Notes under the pieces: generated by a model
What the model saw: the letters and a program-made list of their open reading frames with translations, nothing else
What the model was told of the DNA's origin: nothing
Databases searched by the model: none
Assembly (NCBI RefSeq): GCF_003426815.1
Contig: NZ_QKYK01000001.1
Coordinates: 372,001-436,000 of the forward strand
DNA from: Desertimonas flava
GTDB lineage: Bacteria; Actinomycetota; Acidimicrobiia; Acidimicrobiales; Ilumatobacteraceae
DNA: 64,000 bases
Reading direction: 5' to 3'
Program-made: the position numbers and the translations under genes
Shown here: positions 24,070 to 30,710 of the stretch, in pieces
Numbering within the stretch: the stretch's first letter is position 1
Layout of the letters: each line of letters opens with the position of its first letter

Positions 24070-24743
24070 GGTGCCGGCGAGCTGGGATCGACGAGTCGGT
24101 AGCCGACAGCGCGCACCGTCTCGATGACGTCGGCGTCGAGCTTCTTGCGGAGCGACGCGATGTGGACGTCCAGGGTCTTGGTCGACCCCCACCAGTGTTC
24201 GTCCCAGACGTCGCGCATCAGCTGGCTGCGCGTTCTGACGGCGCCGGGATCGGCAGCCAAATAGGCGAGTACGTCGTACTCCTTGGGAGTCAGCGGCACC
24301 AGCTGGCCCCGAAAGGTGACGACTCTCGTGCGATGATCGATCGTGAGGGCGCCGACAACGGAGACGACGGGAGCCTGGGCGCCTGCGGCCGACGACCGTC
24401 GCAGCACGGCCCGCACCCGGGCGACGAGCTCGCGAAAGCCGAACGGCTTCACCATGTAGTCGTCGGCTCCGAGCTCGAGCAGCATCACGCGATCGAGCTC
24501 GTCGTCGCGAGCGGTCACGACGATGATCGGAACCGGGCCTCGGGCGCGAAGGGCCTGACACACCACCCGGCCCTCGAGGTCGGGAAGGCCGAGGTCCAAC
24601 AGCACGAGATCCGCAGGTGGAGCGTCGAGGGCTACCTTGCCGTTCGGCGCCAGGTCGACGTCGAAGCCCTCGCGGACCAGGCCTTCGACCAACGGTGAGG
24701 AAATCGCCGGATCGTCCTCCACGACGAGAAGCCGCACGATCAC
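24066..24743 (-). CDS. OmpR/PhoB-family response regulator
   Basis: A 225-residue regulator. The receiver domain is LLVVEDDPAISSPLVEGL, with phosphoacceptor Asp in LVLLDLGLPD, Thr in VTARDD and Lys in YMVKPFG. The C-terminal winged helix is VPLTPKEYDVLAYLAADPG, SQLMRDVWDEHWW and the recognition/wing segment VDVHIASLRKKL-type (here LDVHIASLRKKLDADVIE). GTG 24743 or GTG 24737 could be the start. It is divergent from the gene at 24839, with 95 bp between, and is the natural candidate to regulate that module. Confidence 0.9.
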   Translation of the reverse strand: MIVRLLVVEDDPAISSPLVEGLVREGFDVDLAPNGKVALDAPPADLVLLDLGLPDLEGRVVCQALRARGPVPIIVVTARDDELDRVMLLELGADDYMVKPFGFRELVARVRAVLRRSSAAGAQAPVVSVVGALTIDHRTRVVTFRGQLVPLTPKEYDVLAYLAADPGAVRTRSQLMRDVWDEHWWGSTKTLDVHIASLRKKLDADVIETVRAVGYRLVDPSSPAP

Positions 24744-24825
24744 AGTCTGGCGCCCGGCCGGTCGATGGACGCGCTCCTTACCAAAGCTTTGCCATCGGCT
24801 GACCGGCCGCTCACCGACCCATCCG

Positions 24826-24831
24826 TACCGT
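24826..24831 (+). promoter_or_regulatory. -10 element of a leaderless promoter
   Basis: TACCGT, 7 nt before ATG 24839, in the 95-bp gap shared with the divergent response-regulator gene. Confidence 0.55.
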
Positions 24832-24838
24832 CGTACTC

Positions 24839-25402
24839 ATGAACACCGGTTCTCGATCGGCCAAGGGCCGTTTCCTCACCGCAGGGTCGATCGCTGCGGT
24901 CGTCGTCGCCGCGGCGATCGCCGTCGCCGCCAACATCGGCATCCTCGACGCGTCCTCGGACCACGACATCGGTCAGCTGTCGGCAACCGGGGATCTCGCG
25001 GCTCCCTCCGCACAACCCGCCAGCACGGTGCTGCCCGCGGTCCTGACGAACGGTGTGACCCAGTCGTTCGATGTCGGCTCGGCGGGCACGGTCACGGTCG
25101 TCGCCAGCGCGGACGGGCTTCGTCTCGACAACGTGGTGGTCGCCGACGGCTGGTCGTGGACGTCGACCCAGCCCAGTGGATCCGAGCTCGTCGTGGCGTT
25201 GGACGGCGGCGGACAGCACCTCCTGTTCACGGCGCGGCGAAACACCGACGGCTCACTGGCGGCCAACGTGGAGGCGACCAGCGAGAGTGCCGTGGCGTCG
25301 CCGGCGGATGGGTTCGACGAGCACGACAGCGACGACGAGGACGACGAGGACGAGCACGAGGACGAGGACCACGAGCACGAGGGTGGCGAGGACGATGACT
25401 GA
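24839..25402 (+). CDS. Membrane-anchored protein with acidic, His-containing tail
   Basis: A 187-residue protein. A basic start and a hydrophobic segment FLTAGSIAAVVVAAAIAVAA act as signal or anchor. The extracytoplasmic part (about residues 40-155) is beta-rich (SFDVGSAGTVTVVASADG, then LVVALDGGGQHLLFTARR). The last 30 residues are almost all Asp, Glu and His, a likely divalent-cation site. No known family is recognised. It overlaps the next gene by eight bases. Confidence 0.75.
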   Translation: MNTGSRSAKGRFLTAGSIAAVVVAAAIAVAANIGILDASSDHDIGQLSATGDLAAPSAQPASTVLPAVLTNGVTQSFDVGSAGTVTVVASADGLRLDNVVVADGWSWTSTQPSGSELVVALDGGGQHLLFTARRNTDGSLAANVEATSESAVASPADGFDEHDSDDEDDEDEHEDEDHEHEGGEDDD

Positions 25403-25760
25403 GCCGAACAGCCCGGCCGGGTCGCGTCGCGCTGCGACGAACCGGCCCAGCCGGCTCAGCCGGCCCAGCCGGCCGAGCGGCCGCCGCCGACACGTCGCGG
25501 CTCGTGCCAGGGTCGTGGCCGCAAGCGTCGGGTTGACGGGAGTGTTCGGGCTCGTCGGGACGATGGCCCTGCTCGCTCCGCCATCGCAGGCGTCGCCCCC
25601 GCGCGGCGACGGGTCGACGCCGACGACGACGCCGACGAAGGCGACGCCGCCCGCTGCCGGCAGCGTCGCTTCGGTCGTCGGCGGTTCGACGGCGCCGACG
25701 GTTCATCTGGTACCAGCTTCGACGGCTCCGCCCGTGGCGAGGACTCATGGCAGTCGTTGA
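25395..25760 (+). CDS. Single-pass membrane protein, unknown function
   Basis: A 121-residue protein with an Arg/Ser/Pro-rich cytoplasmic start (NRPSRLSRPSRPSGRRRH), one hydrophobic segment VVAASVGLTGVFGLVGTMAL and a Thr/Pro/Ala-rich outer part. It overlaps the genes on both sides. In its position other actinobacteria often have an FMN-binding-domain protein, but no FMN-attachment motif is visible here. Confidence 0.6.
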   Translation: MTEPNSPAGSRRAATNRPSRLSRPSRPSGRRRHVAARARVVAASVGLTGVFGLVGTMALLAPPSQASPPRGDGSTPTTTPTKATPPAAGSVASVVGGSTAPTVHLVPASTAPPVARTHGSR

Positions 25761-26694
25761 GGGGCGCTTCCGCTGCATGGCCAGCGAGGCCCACGTCGTC
25801 GTGGTCGGCGGCGACGACGGTCACGTCTCGATGGCGGTCGGCCGACTCTCCGAGCTCGAGCAGCGCTGGAGCAGGTTCGTGCCATCGAGCGACGTCGCTC
25901 GGATCAACCTCGCCGGCGGGCAACCGGTCACCGTCCACGCCGACACCCTCACGTTGGTGCACGCGATGGTGTCGGCTTGGGACCTCACTGGTGGCCGATT
26001 CGATCCGACCGTCCTTCCGGTTCTCGCTCGTGCCGGCTACCGGAGCAGCATCGACGACCCCCGCCGGCTCACCCCACTGCCTGACGTCGAACTGCGAATC
26101 GGCGGTCTGGCCGATGTCGTCGTCGACGAGGCCAGATCGGCAGTCACGATTCCATCAGACAGCGTGATCGACCCCGGCGGTATCGGGAAAGGACTCGCCG
26201 CCGACATCGTGGTCGGTGAGCTGCTCGCCGCGGGAGCGACCGGAGTGCTGGTCGCCGTCGGCGGGGACATGGCCTTCGGCGGGCGATCGCCTCGTTCCGA
26301 CGGCTGGCTCGTCACGATCGAGGACCCCGACGATCCCGACCGCGAGATCGCCCGGATCAGTGTCGACGCCGGCGGCGGGGTCGCCACGTCGAGCACGAGG
26401 TCCCGACGCTGGCGCTCGGGATCGACGATGCTGCATCATCTCGTCGACCCGTCGAGCGGGGCCGTCTCGACGACGGGTCTGGCGTCGGTCACGGTGGTCG
26501 CGGCGACGGGTTGGCTGGCCGAGATCCACGCCACTGCGGCGATTCTGGCGGGCGTCGGTGGCGTTGCCGACTATCTCGACACTCATCGGCTTTCCGGGGT
26601 CGGCGTGACCAGTGCGCGTTCGCTCGTGACGAGCGCCGACCTCGCCGAGCGTCGGTCCGGTCGAGGTGGGTCCGGGAGGCGGTCCGGTCGATGA
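25747..26694 (+). CDS. apbE: FAD:protein FMN transferase (ApbE family)
   Basis: A 315-residue ApbE-like protein. Hallmarks: LEQRWSRFVPSSDVARINL, WDLTGGRFDPTVLPVL, the FAD-binding DPGGIGKGLAAD, VAVGGDMAFGG, and the C-terminal metal/flavin site HHLVDPSSG. ApbE attaches FMN to a Thr/Ser of FMN-binding domains outside the membrane. No signal peptide is seen, so export is uncertain. It lies in an overlapping four-gene run with a ferric-reductase-like protein, but no obvious acceptor protein is encoded here. Confidence 0.88.
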   Translation: MAVVEGRFRCMASEAHVVVVGGDDGHVSMAVGRLSELEQRWSRFVPSSDVARINLAGGQPVTVHADTLTLVHAMVSAWDLTGGRFDPTVLPVLARAGYRSSIDDPRRLTPLPDVELRIGGLADVVVDEARSAVTIPSDSVIDPGGIGKGLAADIVVGELLAAGATGVLVAVGGDMAFGGRSPRSDGWLVTIEDPDDPDREIARISVDAGGGVATSSTRSRRWRSGSTMLHHLVDPSSGAVSTTGLASVTVVAATGWLAEIHATAAILAGVGGVADYLDTHRLSGVGVTSARSLVTSADLAERRSGRGGSGRRSGR

Positions 26695-27335
26695 ATGAGC
26701 AGGTCTGGTGGTACACGGCGAGGGCGGCCGGCATCGTCGCCTGGTTCATGCTCAGCGCGTCGGTCATCTGGGGCGTCATCCTCTCCACGCGTGCCTTCCC
26801 GAGCCGGCGCCGCCCAGCGTGGCTGCTCGACCTCCACCGCTGGCTCGCCGCACTCACCCTCGGGTTCGTCGGACTGCACATCGCCGCGCTGGTCGCCGAC
26901 AGCTACACCCACTTCGATCTCGCCGACGTGGTCATCCCACTCGCATCGGAGTGGCGGCCTGTCGCCACCGCACTCGGCGTGGTCGCCATGTGGCTGCTCA
27001 TCGTGGTGCAGGTGACTTCGTTGGCAATGCGCCGCTTGCCGCGCCGCATCTGGCACGCCATCCACCTCGCGAGCTACGTCACGTTCTGGATGGTCAGCCT
27101 CCACGCCGCGCTCGCGGGTTCCGACCGTGCGAACCGGCTCTATCAAGCGTGCGCGGTCGCGGCCGTCGTGGCCGTCGCGTGGGCGACGGTCTATCGCCTC
27201 AACCACCGAGGCGCCCGCCGCGGCGCATCCCGGGACGGGCGCGCGCCGCGAGACTCACTCGCCGCTGCCGACGGGCATCTGGCGGCGGCACGACGGAGCC
27301 GATCCGACGCTCATGTCGACTGCTCGGCGCCGTGA
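26691..27335 (+). CDS. Ferric-reductase-like transmembrane protein
   Basis: A 214-residue membrane protein with about five hydrophobic helices: AAGIVAWFMLSASVIWGVIL, LAALTLGFVGLHIAALVA, VATALGVVAMWLLIVVQVTS, HLASYVTFWMVSLHAALA and ACAVAAVVAVAWATVY. Paired histidines (LHRWLA and GLHIAAL; WHAIHLAS and SLHAAL) fit heme-b ligation as in ferric reductase-like and MsrQ-type proteins. It follows apbE directly (ATGA overlap). A role in moving electrons across the membrane to a flavinylated partner is inferred. The end overlaps the convergent CBS gene by 25 bp. Confidence 0.82.
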   Translation: MNEQVWWYTARAAGIVAWFMLSASVIWGVILSTRAFPSRRRPAWLLDLHRWLAALTLGFVGLHIAALVADSYTHFDLADVVIPLASEWRPVATALGVVAMWLLIVVQVTSLAMRRLPRRIWHAIHLASYVTFWMVSLHAALAGSDRANRLYQACAVAAVVAVAWATVYRLNHRGARRGASRDGRAPRDSLAAADGHLAAARRSRSDAHVDCSAP

Positions 27336-27991
27336 GGGTCGTCGCGGTGTCCGATCCCCGCACGGACGTCGATGATTCCCGGAACATGGCGAACGGCTGT
27401 CTCGATGGCGTCGGCATCGGCGGGCGTGTGTGTCCAGCCGGCGAGATAGGCGACGCCGTTGGCCACGCAGGTGAGGGTGACCCCGTGCTCGTCGGGGGTC
27501 CGTAGCGGGTCGGTGAGCAGGGCCTGGACGTCGCTGGTGAGGGCGGCATCGGTACGGTGGAAGAGGCGGAGGAGGTCGCGACGGCTGATGATGCCGACGA
27601 GTTCCCCGTCACGGTCGACGACGGGGAGCCGCTTGACGCCGAGGGTGAGCATCCTCGCCGCCGCCGTGTGCAACGGCTCGTCCATCGACGAGGTGTGTGC
27701 AGGCGACGTCATGATGTCGCCGGCGGTCAGGCCGGCTGCCTTCTGCCACCACCGGTTGCGATGTCCCCGGAGCAGGTCGCCGAGCGCGGTGAGGCGGGGA
27801 CGTGTGCTGTTGGGGTATGCCTGGTGGGCCACGAGGTCGGCTTCGGTGACGACGCCCACCAGGCGGCCCCCGAGGTCCAGGACGGGGAGGCCGGACACGT
27901 CGTACTCCACCATGAGGTCGATCAGCTCCGGAAGGGAGGTGTCGACGGCGGCAGTGATGGGGTCGGGTGTCATGGCATCTCGTACGAGCAT
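27311..27991 (-). CDS. CBS-pair protein with C-terminal BON-like domain
   Basis: A 226-residue protein. CBS 1: VRDAMTPDPITAAVDTSLPE to GVVTEADLV. CBS 2: AGDIMTSPAHTSSMDEPL to VGIISRRDLLRLF. A BON-like domain follows from about residue 155 (VTLTCVANGVAYLAGWTHTP, then HVPGIIDVRAGI). CBS pairs bind adenine nucleotides. Similar CBS proteins (e.g. Hrp1/Rv2626c) belong to the mycobacterial DosR regulon. It starts 4 bp after the universal stress protein stop, so the two share the box at 28939. Confidence 0.88.
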   Translation of the reverse strand: MLVRDAMTPDPITAAVDTSLPELIDLMVEYDVSGLPVLDLGGRLVGVVTEADLVAHQAYPNSTRPRLTALGDLLRGHRNRWWQKAAGLTAGDIMTSPAHTSSMDEPLHTAAARMLTLGVKRLPVVDRDGELVGIISRRDLLRLFHRTDAALTSDVQALLTDPLRTPDEHGVTLTCVANGVAYLAGWTHTPADADAIETAVRHVPGIIDVRAGIGHRDDPHGAEQST

Positions 27992-27994
27992 TGG

Positions 27995-28903
27995 TCAACC
28001 TCCTGTGTGGGCCAGTCCGGCCGCGTGCTTGCTGTGCGAGCTGTCGGACTTGACGGGCCGGACGACGACGACGGGGCAGGTGGCGTGCTCGACGACCGTG
28101 TGGGCCACCGAGCCGAAGAGCAGCGAGCGGAAGCCGCCTCGTCCGCGCGATCCGACGACGACGAGGTCGGCGGTCTCGGCCAATTCGAGGATCGCCTTGG
28201 ACGGGGAGCTCTGGCGGATCTCGGCCCGGACGGGGCTGCGCCCGCGCTCCTGGCAGCGGCGTACCGCATCGTCCAAGACGAGCGTGGCGTCGACGCGCAT
28301 GAGGTCGTGCACCGTGGGCGAGCTGAGCTCGTTGCCGTACGGGTAGTCCCAAGCGTGGACCACGATGAGCTCGGCATTTCGCCGGTCCGCCTCGTCGGTC
28401 GCCCACATGAGCGCGTCGTTGGCGACGTCGGATCCATCGGTGGCGACGACGATCGTGTCGCGCCGGGGCGGCGGATCGGAGCGAGGCACGATGACGACGG
28501 GGCAGGTGCTGGTTCGCGCCACGGCGTGGGCGACCGATCCGAGCAGCCAGGACCCAGCTGCGCCGGCGCCGGTGCTGCCGACCACGAGAAGGGCGCTGCC
28601 GGCGGCTGCGGTGACGAGCTCCGTCCGGGGTGATCCGTAGGCCAGGTGCGGTGTGAACGTGACCGACCTGTGGCGCTGCTTTGCGAGGTCGATGGCCACG
28701 GCGATGTCGTCGGCTGTCGCCGAACGGACCGTGTGTTCGTCGTACGGGACGGTGGGTGTCCACGGGCCGACCACGATCGGCAGCGTGTAGCAGCCGACGA
28801 CATCGACGGTTGCGCCGGTGAGCTCGGCCTCGGCGGCCGCCCAGAACACGGCCTGTTGCGACTGGGGTGACCCGTCGTATCCGACGGTGTAGATCTCGGT
28901 CAT
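27995..28903 (-). CDS. Universal stress protein, two UspA domains
   Basis: A 302-residue tandem Usp. Domain 1: YTVGYDGSPQSQQAVFWAA with the nucleotide loop VVGSTGAGAAGSWLLGSVAH. Domain 2: IVVATDGSDVANDALMWA with VVGSRGRGGFRSLLFGSVAH. Both loops keep the G-x2-G-x9-G-S/T ATP-binding pattern of Rv2623-type proteins. A DevR-like box ends 36 bp upstream and GATGAT lies 6 nt before the ATG, so the message is probably leaderless. It forms an operon with the CBS protein. A close paralogue at 49899-50757 is broken. Confidence 0.92.
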   Translation of the reverse strand: MTEIYTVGYDGSPQSQQAVFWAAAEAELTGATVDVVGCYTLPIVVGPWTPTVPYDEHTVRSATADDIAVAIDLAKQRHRSVTFTPHLAYGSPRTELVTAAAGSALLVVGSTGAGAAGSWLLGSVAHAVARTSTCPVVIVPRSDPPPRRDTIVVATDGSDVANDALMWATDEADRRNAELIVVHAWDYPYGNELSSPTVHDLMRVDATLVLDDAVRRCQERGRSPVRAEIRQSSPSKAILELAETADLVVVGSRGRGGFRSLLFGSVAHTVVEHATCPVVVVRPVKSDSSHSKHAAGLAHTGG

Positions 28904-28938
28904 GCTTCGATCATCGGTCGGCGCCCGCGAAACGACCA

Positions 28939-28953
28939 GGGACCTACGACCCT
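28939..28953 (-). promoter_or_regulatory. DevR/DosR-like box
   Basis: GGGACCTACGACCCT on the plus strand, 13 of 15 matches and flanked by A and T, making AGGGACCTACGACCCT. It is 36 bp upstream of the USP start at 28903. Confidence 0.8.
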
Positions 28954-29052
28954 TCCGGCATCGAGCTCGTGGCGTGACGATGACGACGGTGAGCTCGAAT
29001 TGGCGGCACGCTGTCCGCCGTGTGGCGGAATGTGTCACGGGTCGGGTCCCCG

Positions 29053-29472
29053 TCAGCCCCCCTCACCGTTGGTGGTGTCGCCGACGATCTCGATCAGCAC
29101 AGCGAGCAGATCGCGCATCGACAAGATGCCGACCACTTCGTCGCCGTCGACGATCACGACATGGCGGCAGTGGTCCGTGATCAGTCGCCGCGCCACATCG
29201 ATCAGGCGCTCGTCAGGCGCGGTCGTCACGACCGGGCGGGACGCGATTCGGTCGACACGGAGCCGGTCCGGGTCGGCGCCATCGCGCAACGCGGCGACGA
29301 CGTCACGCTCGGAGACGATGCCGATGTTGCGTCGCCCGCCTGTGACCAGCAGCGCGCCGACCTGGCACCCGTCGAGCGCAGCCGCGGCTGCTCGCAACGA
29401 GCTGCTGCCGTCGACGACGATCGGCTCGGCCCACTCGAGGCTGCGCACCTGAGCGTCCGGTCGCGGGCTCAT
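29053..29472 (-). CDS. CBS-pair protein
   Basis: A 139-residue protein made of one CBS pair: VRSLEWAEPIVVDGSSSLRA to IGIVSERDVVAAL, then VDRIASRPVVTTAPDERLID to VVGILSMRDLLAVLIE. The size and layout match Hrp1-type hypoxic response proteins. It is expected to bind AMP/ATP or a similar nucleotide. ATG 29472 has a DevR-like box 35 bp upstream and CACGAT 6 nt before it. Confidence 0.88.
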   Translation of the reverse strand: MSPRPDAQVRSLEWAEPIVVDGSSSLRAAAAALDGCQVGALLVTGGRRNIGIVSERDVVAALRDGADPDRLRVDRIASRPVVTTAPDERLIDVARRLITDHCRHVVIVDGDEVVGILSMRDLLAVLIEIVGDTTNGEGG

Positions 29473-29506
29473 GATCGGATCGTGGCCTCTCCGCCCCCGC
29501 GGCGAC

Positions 29507-29521
29507 AGAGCCGAAAGTCCT
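29507..29521 (-). promoter_or_regulatory. DevR/DosR-like box
   Basis: AGAGCCGAAAGTCCT, 12 of 15 matches, 35 bp upstream of the CBS start at 29472. Confidence 0.75.
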
Positions 29522-29564
29522 TTGGCCGCGCCGCAACGTGCCTGGGCAGAGGAGGACACGGGTC

Positions 29565-29722
29565 ACAGCCCGACGGCCCGGCCAGCACGAGGAACTCGCC
29601 AAGTCTGATGGTGAGGTCGAGGTCGCGGATCGCTTCGACGCCGCCACGGAAGCGCTTCGTGACACCCTCGAGGCGATCGCTCTACGTCGAGCACGCGTGA
29701 ACGTGGCGCGTGGACGAGGTGC
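29565..29722 (-). pseudogene. N-terminal fragment of an ABC transporter ATP-binding protein
   Basis: On the minus strand one frame reads VTKRFRGGVEAIRDLDLTI then RLGEFLVLAGPSGC, the opening of a sugar/polyamine-type ABC ATPase up to the Walker A motif (expected GPSGCGKST). It breaks off there (DPCPP follows). Upstream, RATFTRVLDVE appears in another frame, so a frameshift also separates the first residues. Nothing downstream of Walker A remains. Confidence 0.6.
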
Positions 29723-29784
29723 TCCGCTGTGCGGCCCACACGGATCGCCGCGTCGGTCCCGACGCCGGCCGCGATCGTCGGGGT

Positions 29785-30543
29785 TCAACGAGCGACGAAG
29801 CCACCGTCGATGGCGATGGCTTGTCAGGTCACGAAACTCGACTGCCGCGACGCCAGCCACACCACGGCGTCGGCGATCTCGTCGGGTCGTCCGAACCGCC
29901 CGACCGGCTCGAGGTCGGTCATGGCCGCCTTGGCCGCCGCGTCGTGGCCGCTGAAGCGGTCCACCATCTCGGTGTCGATCACTCCCGGACAGATCGCGTT
30001 CACGCGGATCCCTTCGGTGGCGTACTCCAACGCTGCGGCACGAGTTAGCCCGACGACGCCGTGCTTGGACGCGGTGTAGGCCGGGATCGACGCGAACCCG
30101 ACCAATCCCGCAACCGATGAGCAGTTGATGATCGACCCTCCGCCGCGTCGGCGCATCGCCGGGATCTCGTGGCGCATGCACGACCAGACGCCCGTGAGGT
30201 TCACCGCGATCGTCCGCCGCCAGTTCTCCGGCGTGCACTCGTGTGTCGGGGCCGGATCGCCCTCGATCCCAGCGTTGTTGAAGGCGATGTCGAGTCCGCC
30301 GAACTCACCGACGGCCCGCAGTACCGCGTGCTCGACCTGGGCATCGTCGGCGACGTCGACCGCCACGAACAGCGCTCGGCCTCGTTCGTGCTCGATGTCG
30401 CCGACGACCGCGATCCCGTGCACCGCGTCGATGTCGGCCACCACCACCGCGGCTCCGGCGCGTGCCAGAGCGAGGGCGGCCGCTCGTCCGATCCCCGCAC
30501 CCGCTCCGGTCACGAGTGCGGTTGTGCCATCCAATGTGCCCAT
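29785..30543 (-). pseudogene. SDR-family dehydrogenase truncated by a nonsense codon
   Basis: From ATG 30543, preceded by GGAGG, the frame encodes a classical SDR: LVTGAGAGIGRAAALALARA, FNNAGIEGD, INCSSVAGLVGF and YTASKHG. It stops at 29824-29826 after RQSSFVT. The next in-frame codons read QAIAIDGGFVAR and then TGA at 29785, exactly the missing SDR tail (usual form SSFVTGQ...DGG). So a single GGA-to-TGA change explains the loss of 12 residues. SDR tails help shape the substrate pocket and tetramer, so activity may be reduced. A perfect DevR-like box lies upstream. Confidence 0.75.
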
Positions 30544-30619
30544 CTCGGGGACCTCCACACCTCACGCGGCCGCATGGCGGCCCACGTCCATTGAGCACGG
30601 CGTGACGTGGGGTCGGGCA

Positions 30620-30634
30620 AGGGCCGAAGGTCCC
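30620..30634 (-). promoter_or_regulatory. DevR/DosR-like box, perfect match
   Basis: AGGGCCGAAGGTCCC, 15 of 15. It is 77 bp upstream of the SDR ATG, so a start about 35 bp from the box leaves a leader of roughly 42 nt containing GGAGG. Confidence 0.8.
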
Positions 30635-30710
30635 CTTCGGCACCGCCCCGGGCAACGGGGCCAGACGATGGCCGAGGAGACGAACCCAGACCGGCCTCGT
30701 TGCGGTCGGC

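Larger units (their letters stand above)
29473..29784. other. Gene-free stretch: promoter plus ABC-ATPase relic
   Basis: About 310 bp without an intact gene. The right-hand promoter half carries the box at 29507-29521 for the CBS gene. The rest holds a minus-strand fragment of an ABC ATP-binding protein and the would-be 3' end of the truncated SDR gene. Confidence 0.6.

Noticed and set aside
26583-27206. Open frames antisense to the ferric-reductase gene
   Set aside because: No domain, and the plus strand has a clear membrane protein.
28365-28640. Plus-strand frames opposite the universal stress protein
   Set aside because: Shadows; the minus-strand Usp domains are unambiguous.
29824-29826. 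TGA read as a sense codon (selenocysteine or recoding) in the SDR gene
   Set aside because: TGA ends many genes in this window and no recoding structure is visible; a point mutation is simpler.
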